Below the pieces are notes generated by a model. The model was not told the DNA's origin, ran no database searches, and saw only the letters and a list, made by a program, of their open reading frames with translations. Position numbers and translations under genes: made by a program. Shown one piece after another: positions 50,510 through 59,054 of a stretch of DNA of 64,000 nucleotides. Origin of the DNA: Oceanococcus sp041619555 (GTDB lineage Bacteria; Pseudomonadota; Gammaproteobacteria; Nevskiales; Oceanococcaceae); the NCBI GenBank assembly GCA_041619555.1, contig JBFKDQ010000002.1, positions 1 through 64,000 of the forward strand, in the 5' to 3' direction. Numbering within the stretch: position 1 is the first letter of the stretch; each line of letters opens with the position of its first letter.

Positions 50510-51547
50510 TCAGTGCAAGGCCGTGGCCTTGATCTGGGCGTACAGGCGATCACCGCTGGCGAGGTTCAGTTGGCGCAATGAGCGTGCGGTGATGCGGGCG
50601 AGCAGCGCATGGTCGCCGGTCCTCAGCACGGCGGTGAGTTCACCTGGGGCCGAGGGATAAGCGCTGAGGAATTGCGTTTCGATGCGGTTGAGAGCGCTGC
50701 TGTGTTGGGGGGGGAGGGGACTCAGACTCACACTCGCGGCGGGAATGAGAACGCGTTGTTCGCGCTCGCCCGGTTCGCCGCAGGCCACCTGCAAGACCTG
50801 CCGTCCCAGTTCCAGGCTCAGAATATGGTCGCTGTGATCAAAGCCGAGTACCGGTAATTGCAAGCAGGCCATGGCGTCGCGGCGGGTTGCCAGATCGGCA
50901 CTGCACAGCAACTGATTGATCGGCTGAATCGCACCAAGCTTGCCGTTTTGCATCAGGCAGGCATGGTCGGCGGTTCTCGCTGCTTCCCACAGGTGATGGG
51001 TGACCAGCAGCACGGTAAGGCCGAGCTTGTGCGTACAGGCGCTGAGGTGTTTCAGGAAGCGTTCATGCGACGCATGGTCAAGGCCGCTGCAGGGTTCATC
51101 CAACAGCAGCAGGCGCGCCCCGCCGATCAGGCAACGCGCGAGGGCCACGCGCTGCTGTTCGCCGCCCGAAAGCTGCAGGGGGCGACGTTCAATCAACGCG
51201 CAGAGGTCAAGTTGCTTGATCAGATCCTCGATCTGGGCCGGGTTCAGGCCTGCCGGCCCCAGACGATGGGCCAGTTTCAGGTTCTCTCCCACGTTCAGAT
51301 GGGGCAGCAAGGCGGCCCGCTGGGTCAGCAGACCGAGGCCGCGACGGTGGCTTGGCAGGGACTGAAGATCCCGGCCAAGATGCTGGATCTGGCCCCGCCC
51401 GGCTTCGAGCCCTGCCAGGGCGCGCAGAAGGCTGGATTTGCCACTGCCGGATTCACCGAAAATCGCGTTGACTCCGGGCGGGAATCGGCCCTCGGCATCC
51501 AGATTGAACGCGCCGCGCTGCAGGCATTGCCTGAATACCAGACTCAT
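50510..51547 (-). CDS. modC: Molybdenum ABC transporter ATP-binding protein
   Basis: ATPase of the molybdate importer, 345 residues. It shows Walker A FGESGSGKSSLLRAL, signature QLSGGEQQRVALARCL, Walker B LLLLDEPCSGLD and the H-loop VTHHL. The C-terminal about 60 residues form the MOP/TOBE molybdate-binding domain (AVLRTGDHALLARITARSLRQLNL), which allows feedback control of transport in relatives. The start overlaps the modB stop (ATGA). Last gene of the dsbD-modABC series. Confidence 0.93.
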   Translation of the reverse strand: MSLVFRQCLQRGAFNLDAEGRFPPGVNAIFGESGSGKSSLLRALAGLEAGRGQIQHLGRDLQSLPSHRRGLGLLTQRAALLPHLNVGENLKLAHRLGPAGLNPAQIEDLIKQLDLCALIERRPLQLSGGEQQRVALARCLIGGARLLLLDEPCSGLDHASHERFLKHLSACTHKLGLTVLLVTHHLWEAARTADHACLMQNGKLGAIQPINQLLCSADLATRRDAMACLQLPVLGFDHSDHILSLELGRQVLQVACGEPGEREQRVLIPAASVSLSPLPPQHSSALNRIETQFLSAYPSAPGELTAVLRTGDHALLARITARSLRQLNLASGDRLYAQIKATALH

Positions 51548-52176
51548 ACGCTTGGCCGACGCAACAGCGGCAGGCTCAGCAGCCAGGTGCTCAGGGCGAG
51601 AATGCCGGCCAGGAGATGGGCGCTGGCGTATTCCATCGCCTCGACGTGTTCGTACAAGGCGATCGAAAGGACCCGGGTTTCGCCGGGAATGCTCCCACCC
51701 AGCATCAGTACCACGCCGAATTCACCGAGCGTATGGGCGAAGCACAGGCTGATGGCGGCGAGGATGCCGGGCCGGGCCAGCGGCAGGCCAATGTGCCAGA
51801 ATCGTGCCAGCGGCGAAGCGCCAAGGCAGGCGGCGGCCTCCAGCAGATCTCGGCTGATGGCGGAAAAACTCTGCCGCAACGGCAGCAGTGCGAAGGGCAG
51901 GGAATAGATCATCGAGCCGATGACCAGGCCTTCGAAACTGAAGGCCAGTCCGCCGAGAAAGCCTTGCGGATGAAAGGCCAGTAGCAGGTAATATCCCAAC
52001 ACGGTCGGCGGCAGGATCAGCGGCAGCAGGCTCAAGGCTTCGATCAATCGGGGCCAGCGACGCCGTGACTGGCTCAGCCACCATGCCAGGGGGAGGGCGA
52101 TGAGCACCAGAAGGCCGGTGCTCAGGGCGGCCAGCTTCAGGCTGAGCGCTGTGGCCTGCCAATCAGCCGGGCTCAT
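51544..52176 (-). CDS. modB: Molybdate ABC transporter permease
   Basis: Inner-membrane permease of 210 residues with five hydrophobic segments. The EAA-type loop AAACLGASPLARFWHIGLPLARPGI contacts ModC. SLPLILPPTVLGYYLLLAF near the second helix and FAHTLGEFGVVLMLGGSIPGETR are ModB hallmarks. The gene overlaps modA by 14 bases and modC by four, so ModABC is translated as a unit. Confidence 0.94.
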   Translation of the reverse strand: MSPADWQATALSLKLAALSTGLLVLIALPLAWWLSQSRRRWPRLIEALSLLPLILPPTVLGYYLLLAFHPQGFLGGLAFSFEGLVIGSMIYSLPFALLPLRQSFSAISRDLLEAAACLGASPLARFWHIGLPLARPGILAAISLCFAHTLGEFGVVLMLGGSIPGETRVLSIALYEHVEAMEYASAHLLAGILALSTWLLSLPLLRRPSV

Positions 52177-52846
52177 CGTGCGGGGCGCCGTAGTCCGAGA
52201 GGAGTTTCAGCCAGAGCGTGCGTGCCGTGGCGGGTGCGCGTTGCAACAGACAGAGCTGATGCTCGATCCCGTCGTACAGCTGCGGGTCGAGGGTCAAATA
52301 GCTGCCGAGGCCGACGTAGCGGGCCTGCGCCAGGCTGATCAGGGCCACGTCCACATGGCCGGATGCGGCAAACTGCATGGCCTGCGCGACATTCTGGCCG
52401 CGAATGATCGGTTCGTCGCGTGACGACCACGCCCCAAGTTTCTCCAGGGCCTGCCTGGCCGCCCATCCGTACGGCGCAACCCGCGGTTCGGCAATGCTGA
52501 TCCGGCCATCGCGCCAGTGTGTCGGGACCTGTGGCAGTCGACTCCAGACCACCAGGGCGCCCTGCCCGACACGGCGACAGTCCAGGGCATGCCCGGCCAG
52601 CAGCAATTGCCGGGGATGGCTGCTGTCCGCCGCCAGGAAAAGGTCGAATGGCGCGCCATGGGTGATCTGGCTGCTGAGCTTGCCGGTCGCGCCCGGAATG
52701 ACCTGGGCTTGCTGCGGGTCGAGCCGGGCGCGCAGATCCCCGGCCAGGCTGGAAGCGCTGGCGATCCGCAGGGGTTCTGCCTGCACCTTCATGCCGCCCA
52801 TGCTGCCCAGGGCCAAAATGACCAGGCCAAGCAGGCGCCTGTTCAC
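52163..52846 (-). CDS. modA: Molybdate-binding periplasmic protein
   Basis: Solute-binding protein of the molybdate importer, 227 residues. A signal peptide (LLGLVILALGSMGGMKVQA) is followed by IASASSLAGDLRARLD. The GATGKLSSQITHGAPFDLFLAADSSHPRQL block contains the oxyanion-contacting serine and typical ModA motifs. Later VDVALISLAQARYVG matches too. The start is GTG at 52846, overlapping the dsbD stop (GTGA). It is a little short for ModA but complete. Confidence 0.92.
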   Translation of the reverse strand: MNRRLLGLVILALGSMGGMKVQAEPLRIASASSLAGDLRARLDPQQAQVIPGATGKLSSQITHGAPFDLFLAADSSHPRQLLLAGHALDCRRVGQGALVVWSRLPQVPTHWRDGRISIAEPRVAPYGWAARQALEKLGAWSSRDEPIIRGQNVAQAMQFAASGHVDVALISLAQARYVGLGSYLTLDPQLYDGIEHQLCLLQRAPATARTLWLKLLSDYGAPHDEPG

Positions 52847-54873
52847 CGGGCGGCGCGCTTGATCGCTTCACTGACCAGCCGTTTGGTGAGAATCTGCGGC
52901 AGGATCTCCGCCGGCCCACTATTGCGGGGGTAAAGCAGATAAAGCGGCACGCCATTGCGGCCGTGCTCGGCCAGCGCGGCGGTGATCTCCGGGTCGTACT
53001 GGGTCCAGTCGGCTTTCAGCAGCAGCACGTCATGCTCGTCTAGCAGGGCCTGAATGTCTTCGTCCGCCAGCACGGCCTGCTCGTTGACGATGCAGGACAG
53101 GCACCAGTCCGCGGTGAAGTCGACCAGGATGGTCTGCTGTCGTGCCCGTGCTTCGGCGACCGTGGCCGGGGACCAGGCCTGCCATTCGTCCGCGCCTTGC
53201 CGCGGCGCGGAGGTCGCCAGCCAGTTCGGGGCCAGTAGCAAGGCCAGGGCGCCTGCGAGCGCCAGTCTGACCTGCCTGGCCGAGGGTTGCCAGCCGCGTG
53301 GACTCTGGCGCAATGCGAGGGCGAGCAGGCCGGCGCTCAACGTCGCGCAAGTCAGTGCGATCCAGCCGGATTGGCGCCACAGGACCCACAGCAGCCAGAC
53401 GCCGGTGAGAAACAGTGGCAGCGCCATCCAGTGTTTCAGGCGCTCCATCCAGGGGCCGGGGCGGGGCAGCCTGCGGGCCAGCGCCGGGATCCAGGCCAGG
53501 ATCACGAACGGTGCCGCGAGGCCTGCGCCCAGTGCCAGGAAGATGCTCAGGGCAATCGGTGGGGGCTGCAGCACGGCATAACCCAGGGCGCCGCCCATGA
53601 ACGGCGCGCTGCAGGGGCTGGCCACCACGACGGCGAGCACGCCGGTAAAGAACGCGCCGCGGATGCCGCCATCCTGGGTGAGATTCTGTCCCGCGCCCAT
53701 CATGCCCATGCCGATCTGGGTCCAGCCCAGCATCGCCAGGCCAAGGATCAGCATCAGGACAGCAAGTGCGGACACCACCAGCGGGTTCTGGAGCTGAAAT
53801 CCCCAGCCCAGCGCCGCCCCGCTTGCGCGCAGAGCCAGAAGAATCGTGGCGATCAGCAGAAAGGACAGCAACACCCCCGCGGCGTAGGCCAGACTTTCGA
53901 TTCTCCGGACATGGTCGGACTCTGCCCGGGTCAGGCTCAGGGCCTTGAGGGTGAGTACCGGAAATACGCAGGGCATCAGATTGAGGATCAGGCCACCGAC
54001 AAATGCCATCGCCAGGGCCAGCCACAGGCCCAATGGCGGCGCGGTGCTCCCGCTGCTCAGGCGTGGCATGTCGGTCGGCACCTCGCCGGCCTGCAGGTGA
54101 ATCTCCAGGGCGTGGCGGGTCTTTCCATCATCACGCACCAGCACGCCGCGAAACTGTTCAATGGCGGTGAAATCCGGGTGCAGAGGCTGGCTGATCAGCA
54201 ATCCCGAGCCGTCGGCGTGCCACTGCACCGCCTCGGCGTGGGCGACGAGATTGCGGGCGGCAGGAAACCAGAGCAGTTCTTCGGCGTTTTGATGCCAGGC
54301 CGGCGGCAGTGGCAGGAAGCTGTGGAGGCTGCCCTGCTGGATGGCGAAACGACCCTCTGCAGCCAGCGCTTCCGGCAAGGCTTGCAGGGCCTTGGTGGCG
54401 CGGCGATGCCCGGCCACTTGCTGCTGGCGCACGGCGCCGACACCGATTTCCAACTCGGCGGATTCCGGAATGCAGATGTCCTTGCAGACCAGCCAGCGTG
54501 CCTTGAGCCGGAGGTTTGCCGAATCGGCCACCTGTGCATCGATGTGCAGGCGCTGAACCAGGGTATGGGCGGCACCATAGCCATAGGTCATCAGGCTGCC
54601 CTCGGCGTAGGCGTGCGGGGTGGGCCAGTGCAGGCTGCCGAGCGTGACGCCCGCGGGCAGCGTCCAGTGCAGGTGGGTCGGCAGGCCGGCATCGCCGGAG
54701 TTTTTCCAGTAGGTGTGCCAGCCCTGCTGTGGAACGAGATCCAGGCCCAGGATGTAGTCGTCGCCATCCGGGGCGGGGGCGCCCCAGAGCGCCGCGCTGA
54801 CGCGCGCCTCCTGGCCGAAAGCGGGGAGGGCGAGGCAGAGCAGAAACAACACAGGGAGCAGGGAGTTCTTCAT
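52843..54873 (-). CDS. DsbD/ScsB-type thiol:disulfide interchange protein
   Basis: Inner-membrane protein of 676 residues that would pass electrons from cytoplasmic thioredoxin to periplasmic substrates. After a signal peptide (LPVLFLLCLALPAFG) comes an N-terminal domain with WHTYWKNSGDAGLPTHLHW and paired cysteines in VCKDICIP. The eight-helix core has LMPCVFPVLTLKAL and ASPCSAPFMGGALG, with the two redox cysteines. The C-terminal thioredoxin-like domain has DWCLSCIVNEQAV. The domain layout resembles ScsB more than E. coli DsbD. It leads directly into modA. Confidence 0.9.
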   Translation of the reverse strand: MKNSLLPVLFLLCLALPAFGQEARVSAALWGAPAPDGDDYILGLDLVPQQGWHTYWKNSGDAGLPTHLHWTLPAGVTLGSLHWPTPHAYAEGSLMTYGYGAAHTLVQRLHIDAQVADSANLRLKARWLVCKDICIPESAELEIGVGAVRQQQVAGHRRATKALQALPEALAAEGRFAIQQGSLHSFLPLPPAWHQNAEELLWFPAARNLVAHAEAVQWHADGSGLLISQPLHPDFTAIEQFRGVLVRDDGKTRHALEIHLQAGEVPTDMPRLSSGSTAPPLGLWLALAMAFVGGLILNLMPCVFPVLTLKALSLTRAESDHVRRIESLAYAAGVLLSFLLIATILLALRASGAALGWGFQLQNPLVVSALAVLMLILGLAMLGWTQIGMGMMGAGQNLTQDGGIRGAFFTGVLAVVVASPCSAPFMGGALGYAVLQPPPIALSIFLALGAGLAAPFVILAWIPALARRLPRPGPWMERLKHWMALPLFLTGVWLLWVLWRQSGWIALTCATLSAGLLALALRQSPRGWQPSARQVRLALAGALALLLAPNWLATSAPRQGADEWQAWSPATVAEARARQQTILVDFTADWCLSCIVNEQAVLADEDIQALLDEHDVLLLKADWTQYDPEITAALAEHGRNGVPLYLLYPRNSGPAEILPQILTKRLVSEAIKRAAR

Positions 54874-54904
54874 GACTTCCGTTGATCGATTTGCGGCGCC
54901 CGGT

Positions 54905-55936
54905 TCAGGCCGTGGCGGCCAGCAGTTTGTCGGCATGGGCGATGGCGGCATTGACCGGGATCAATTCCATCACGCCGGCCTGTTCGATTTTCTGCCCCCA
55001 TTTTAGTTCAGCGCTGGGTTTTCCCAGGAACTTTTTCGCCGCCTCGGGATAGGCGTTGACGCAGTACTGACGGAAATTGTACGGGCCACTGCGCTGCGGG
55101 TCGGTGGCGGCATACAGGCCCAGAACCGGGGTGGCTGCAATCGCGGCGATATGCGCCGGTCCCGAGTCGGGTGAGACCAGAATGCGGGCGCGACGGAGCA
55201 GGGCGACGAACTGCGGCAGGCTGTCCTGACCGATCAGATTGGTCACCGGGCTGCGCATCTGCGCCGTGATGCGGGCGCCAAGCTCGCGTTCCAGCGCGCT
55301 GGGCCCGCCGCACAGCGCGATGCGCAGGCCGTGATGCGCGTGCAGATGGTCCGCAAGCGCTGCATAGCCGGCAGCTGTCCAGTTCCGCAGGGGGTGGCTG
55401 GACGCCGGACTGATGACCGCGAAGGGGGCGTCCCCGGGCATCGCGGCCCGCGCCCATTCCAGATCCGGCGGGGCGCTGGGTAATGTCCAGCTCAGGTCGC
55501 CGGTATGTATGTCCAGCTTGCTGCCGAACTGCAGCAGAGCGTCGAGCACATGGGTGCCGGCCGGCGGGGCAATCCGCTCGTTGATGAACAGGGCATGTCC
55601 TTCTTTGCTGCGTCGGGCATCGAAGCCGATGCGTCGGCGAGCTCGGATCGCCGTGCTGACCAGATTGGCCCGGGCGGAAAGCTGCATCAGGAACAGGCAG
55701 TCGAACTGGCGTGTTGCCAACTGCCGCCGCAGGGCGAGGTAGGCCTTGAGACCGCCCTTCTTGTCGTAGGGAATGAACTCCACGCCCGGCAAGGCGCCGA
55801 CCAGTTTGTGCTCAAAGCGACCAATGACCCAGGTCACGGCGAGCTTGGGATGGCGCCGGCGCAGCGCATGAATCAGGGGCAGCACGTGGGTGACATCGCC
55901 GAGCGCAGAGAGCCGCAAAATGCACAGAGATTGCAC
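54905..55936 (-). CDS. Glycosyltransferase family 9 (heptosyltransferase-like)
   Basis: Cytoplasmic GT-B enzyme of 343 residues resembling ADP-heptose:LPS heptosyltransferases of the outer or inner core. The N-terminus SLCILRLSALGDVTHVLPLI is diagnostic. The C-terminal half contains AVISPASSHPLRNWTAAGYAAL and ILVSPDSGPAHIAAIAATPVLGLYAATDPQRSGPY. The acceptor is unknown. The GTG at 55936 is chosen because the family begins just there. An in-frame TTG at 55972 would add 12 residues. It is divergent from the M48 protease gene. Confidence 0.9.
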   Translation of the reverse strand: MQSLCILRLSALGDVTHVLPLIHALRRRHPKLAVTWVIGRFEHKLVGALPGVEFIPYDKKGGLKAYLALRRQLATRQFDCLFLMQLSARANLVSTAIRARRRIGFDARRSKEGHALFINERIAPPAGTHVLDALLQFGSKLDIHTGDLSWTLPSAPPDLEWARAAMPGDAPFAVISPASSHPLRNWTAAGYAALADHLHAHHGLRIALCGGPSALERELGARITAQMRSPVTNLIGQDSLPQFVALLRRARILVSPDSGPAHIAAIAATPVLGLYAATDPQRSGPYNFRQYCVNAYPEAAKKFLGKPSAELKWGQKIEQAGVMELIPVNAAIAHADKLLAATA

Positions 55937-55996
55937 GGCTGTGGGAGAATTCCTGTTCAAGATCTGTCTCAAGAAGAAAGCGCTGGAGAATTATCG

Positions 55997-56779
55997 GTGA
56001 AAAAGGCCCTCATCATACTGTGCGTGCTCGGTGTTCTGGTGGCTTGCGCAACCTCCCCGACCGGGCGGCGTACGCTGAAACTGTTCCCGTCCGCGCAGAT
56101 GACGGAAATGGGCGTGGCGGCCTTCGCCGAAACCAAGAAGACCACGCAGGCCAGCACCGATGGACGGGCGACAAGCTATGTCATGTGCGTGGCCGATGCC
56201 CTGACCGGCTTAGTCGGCGGCGACTGGGAAGTGACCCTGTTCGACGAAGATTCTGCCAATGCCTTCGCGCTGCCCGGCGGCAAGATCGGCGTCCACACCG
56301 GCCTGCTCAAGGTCGCGCGCAATCAACATCAGCTGGCGGCGGTGATCGGGCATGAAATTGCTCATGTGCAGGCCGAGCATGCGAATGAACGGGTGTCGAC
56401 CAACTACGTGGCGCAGGCGGGCATGGCGCTGGCCGAAGCGGTGGCGGGCGCGTATGGCGCGGACAACCAGAAACAGATCCTCGGGTTGTTGGGCCTGGGT
56501 GCTCAATATGGGGTGCTGCTGCCTTTCTCACGGGCGCAGGAGAGCGAATCGGATGTCCTGGGTCTTGCCTTGATGGCCAATGCCGGTTTCGATCCGCGGG
56601 AAAGTATCCGTCTGTGGGAAAACATGGCCGCGGCAGGCAATGGGCAGCCGCCGGAATTCATGTCCACCCACCCCTCGCATGACACCCGCATTGCGGATCT
56701 GCAAAGCCATATGGCCGAAAACCTGCGGAAATATGAGGCGGCTCGGCGTAGCGGACGCGCGCCCGCGTGCCGGCCCTGA
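55997..56779 (+). CDS. M48 family metalloprotease lipoprotein
   Basis: Zinc protease of 260 residues, related to LoiP/YcaL. The start is GTG at 55997, with GGAGAA seven bases before it. The signal KALIILCVLGVLVACATS has its lipobox Cys at 17. The zinc site is HEIAH (His119, His123), with the third ligand in ESESDVLGL. MSTHPSHDTRI is a conserved M48 C-terminal motif. It is likely anchored to the outer membrane for protein quality control there (inference). Confidence 0.92.
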   Translation: MKKALIILCVLGVLVACATSPTGRRTLKLFPSAQMTEMGVAAFAETKKTTQASTDGRATSYVMCVADALTGLVGGDWEVTLFDEDSANAFALPGGKIGVHTGLLKVARNQHQLAAVIGHEIAHVQAEHANERVSTNYVAQAGMALAEAVAGAYGADNQKQILGLLGLGAQYGVLLPFSRAQESESDVLGLALMANAGFDPRESIRLWENMAAAGNGQPPEFMSTHPSHDTRIADLQSHMAENLRKYEAARRSGRAPACRP

Positions 56780-56787
56780 AAAAATGC

Positions 56788-56816
56788 TTGCATGAGGGCG
56801 GCAATGCCCCTAAAAT
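56788..56816 (+). promoter_or_regulatory. Sigma-70-type promoter of the tRNA-Ala/tRNA-Glu unit
   Basis: TTGCAT (56788-56793) and TAAAAT (56811-56816) are exactly 17 bases apart and about 15 bases upstream of the tRNA-Ala 5' end. The boxes begin 8 bases after the M48 protease stop. Confidence 0.75.
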
Positions 56817-56831
56817 GCGCGCCTCTTCGCC

Positions 56832-56907
56832 GGGGCTATAGCTCAGCTGGGAGAGCGCCTGCATGGCATGCAGGAGGTCGGCGGTTCGATCCCGCCTAGC
56901 TCCACCA
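56832..56907 (+). tRNA. tRNA-Ala (GGC)
   Basis: A 76-nt cloverleaf with encoded CCA, nearly identical to E. coli alaW. Acceptor GGGGCTA/TAGCTCC, anticodon stem CCTGC/GCAGG and loop ATGGCAT give anticodon GGC. It is followed 27 bases later by tRNA-Glu, presumably on the same transcript. Confidence 0.98.
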
Positions 56908-56934
56908 AATACCGGCCAAGGTAAAAAGTCCTAA

Positions 56935-57010
56935 GTCCCCATCGTCTAGAGGCCTAGGACACCGCCCTTTCACGGCGGCAACGGGGGTTCGAATCCCCCT
57001 GGGGACGCCA
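56935..57010 (+). tRNA. tRNA-Glu (TTC)
   Basis: A 76-nt cloverleaf with encoded CCA, very close to E. coli gltT. Acceptor GTCCCCA/TGGGGAC, anticodon stem CCGCC/GGCGG with loop CTTTCAC gives anticodon TTC. A strong terminator begins eight bases after the CCA. Confidence 0.98.
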
Positions 57011-57017
57011 AATCCAG

Positions 57018-57044
57018 GGGCTGCTTACGAGCAGCCCTTTTTTT
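57018..57044 (+). terminator. Rho-independent terminator after tRNA-Glu
   Basis: An 8-bp stem GGGCTGCT/AGCAGCCC with loop TACG and seven T residues. It ends the tRNA-Ala/tRNA-Glu transcript. From here to the wax ester synthase gene (57045-57252) no gene is seen; a weak TTGAAG...TAGAAT promoter pair lies near 57180-57210. Confidence 0.92.
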
Positions 57045-57252
57045 ATGCCCGCAACTCGCAAGGGCCTGGATGGAAGATGCACTGCGCCTGGGAAGGTGGC
57101 GCTGCCTGCCCTGCCGCGTCGATCGGAGCTTGCTTCAGCTCCCCGGCCTGAACTTTGCCGGTACCGGTTGTCCCTGCACTTGAAGTTTGGCCCTGAGCAC
57201 GGCGTAGAATGGCCATCCAAGAACTACAAATTCAAGCGATGGGAGATAGGCG

Positions 57253-58671
57253 ATGAAGAAACTCAGCCCGATGGACGCCTCATGGTTGTATGTCGAGTCA
57301 CATGTCACGCCGATGCAGGTGGGCAATCTGTCGATTTTTTCCTTGCCGGCGGATGCCGGTGATGATTTCGTTGCCGGCTTGGTAGAGCGCGCCCGCGCAT
57401 CGACCACGGTCGTGTCGCCTTGGAATCTCAAGCTTCGCGGTGGAAATCTGGGCCGTGCCGCGCCGAAATGGGTGGAAGACAATGACATCGACATGGAGTA
57501 TCACTTCCGCCATTCCGCCTTGCCTAAACCCGGCGGCGAGCGTGAGTTGGGTCGCCTGATCTCCCGCCTGCACAGCACCCAACTGGATTTCAACCGTCCA
57601 CCCTGGGAAGCCCATTTGATCGAAGGGCTGGAAGGTAATCGGGTGGCGCTCTATACCAAGATGCATCATTCGCTGATTGACGGGGTCAGCGGCGCGCGTT
57701 TGCTCGAGCGCGTCTATTCCACCGATCCGGACAAGCGTGACATGGCGGCGCCTTGGTCAACCGGTCATGTGGCGGCGAAGCGGCCGGAATCCAAGTCTGG
57801 CCTCGGGGATGTGAATCCCTTGCAGGCGGTGGTGGATGGCCTGCGTGAACAGGCCAGTTCCACGACCGCCCTGTTGAAGGGGCTGGCGGGCCTGGTGGTG
57901 AAAGGCCGCGACAAGGAGGATGCGTTTACCGCTCCGTTCCAGGCGCCAAAATCCATCCTCAATGGTCGGATCAAGGGTGGCGCCCGCCGCTTTGCCACCC
58001 AGCAATACGATCTGGCACAGATGAAGGCACTGGCCGAAGCGGCACACTGCACCCTCAATGACATCGTGCTGTATGTCTGCAGCAGTGCCATCCGCCGCTT
58101 CCTGAAAGAGGCCAATGCCCTGCCCGCAAGGCCTCTGACCGCCGGTATTCCGGTCAATGTGCGGCCGGCGGATGATCAGGGCACGGGAAACGCGATCAGT
58201 TTCATCATGGCCAATCTGGGCACCGACATCGCCGACCCGCTCAAGCGCCTGGAGGCGATCAAGGCGTCGACCGAAAGGGCCAAAACGCACTTGCAGTCGT
58301 TGCCCAAGGCGGCGATGCAGCAGTACACGCTGGTGGTGATGGCGCCCTATATTCTGCAACTGCTGACCGGCGCTGGCGGCAGGGTGCGGCCGGTGTTCAA
58401 TATCACGATTTCCAATGTGCCCGGCCCGCGGCAGCCGCTTTACTTCAATGGCGCCAGGCTCGAGGCGATGTATCCGGTTTCCCTGATCGCGCATGGCGGG
58501 GCCTTGAATATCACCTGTCTTTCTTATGCCGGTACCTTGAACTTCGGCTTTACCGGTTGTCGCGATACTTTGCCGCACATGCAGCGGATCGCGGTCTATA
58601 CCGGCGAGGCCCTGGAAGAGCTGTCGAGGCTGATGCTGCCGCGCGGCGGGGCGGCACGAAAGACGGCTTGA
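57253..58671 (+). CDS. Wax ester synthase/diacylglycerol acyltransferase (WS/DGAT)
   Basis: Acyl-CoA-dependent acyltransferase of 472 residues making wax esters or triacylglycerol for storage. The catalytic motif HHSLIDG has His138, His139 and Asp143, and is preceded by LDFNRPPWEAHLIEGLEG. ISNVPGPRQPLYFNGARLEAMYPVS and the final LNFGFTGCRDTLP are conserved C-terminal blocks. It begins MKKLSPMDASWLYVES, typical of the family. A GGGAG-containing ribosome site precedes it. Its presence suggests neutral-lipid storage. Confidence 0.93.
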   Translation: MKKLSPMDASWLYVESHVTPMQVGNLSIFSLPADAGDDFVAGLVERARASTTVVSPWNLKLRGGNLGRAAPKWVEDNDIDMEYHFRHSALPKPGGERELGRLISRLHSTQLDFNRPPWEAHLIEGLEGNRVALYTKMHHSLIDGVSGARLLERVYSTDPDKRDMAAPWSTGHVAAKRPESKSGLGDVNPLQAVVDGLREQASSTTALLKGLAGLVVKGRDKEDAFTAPFQAPKSILNGRIKGGARRFATQQYDLAQMKALAEAAHCTLNDIVLYVCSSAIRRFLKEANALPARPLTAGIPVNVRPADDQGTGNAISFIMANLGTDIADPLKRLEAIKASTERAKTHLQSLPKAAMQQYTLVVMAPYILQLLTGAGGRVRPVFNITISNVPGPRQPLYFNGARLEAMYPVSLIAHGGALNITCLSYAGTLNFGFTGCRDTLPHMQRIAVYTGEALEELSRLMLPRGGAARKTA

Positions 58672-58696
58672 CGGGTAGCGTCGGGGCTGGCGGTGC

Positions 58697-58987
58697 TCAG
58701 CCCTTGTACTGACACAGCCTGACCATCCGCCCGTTCTGAAAGGAAAGCTGGATGCTGCGCGGGTTGCGGCCGGTCATGCGCAGGCTCCAGTGCCTGCCTT
58801 TGGGGCCACGGAGCCATTGCACGCGGCGGTCGGCACGGCGCACGATGTCCAGCGCCTGGCCCTGGGAGTCTTCCAGACGCAGAATCTTCTGGCCCAGGCG
58901 GACGGGCAGGTCACAGCCGTTGGCGGAAGCGGCGGGACTGGCAGCGGGCCAGGTGAGGAGCAGCAGGCAGAGCAGAAACAAGGGCAT
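58697..58987 (-). CDS. Small secreted protein of unknown function
   Basis: A 96-residue protein with a clear signal peptide (MPLFLLCLLLLTWPAASPAAS). The mature part, about 75 residues, is basic and contains two cysteines (GCDLPV near the start and LCQYKG at the end) that could form a disulfide. I do not recognise the family. The frame is open for another 50 codons upstream, but only this ATG gives a signal peptide. It lies between the convergent WS/DGAT gene and the antiporter gene on its own strand. Confidence 0.65.
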   Translation of the reverse strand: MPLFLLCLLLLTWPAASPAASANGCDLPVRLGQKILRLEDSQGQALDIVRRADRRVQWLRGPKGRHWSLRMTGRNPRSIQLSFQNGRMVRLCQYKG

Positions 58988-59054
58988 GGTCAAGATCCGG
59001 CGATGTGTGGCAGTAATTACGTCATCGCACCGCGCGTGAGGACATCTGGCCGAC

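Noticed and set aside
53287..54885. A 532-codon open frame on the plus strand
   Set aside because: It lies entirely opposite the dsbD-like gene, is Gln/His/Gly-rich as expected for an antisense shadow in GC-rich DNA and has no family motif.
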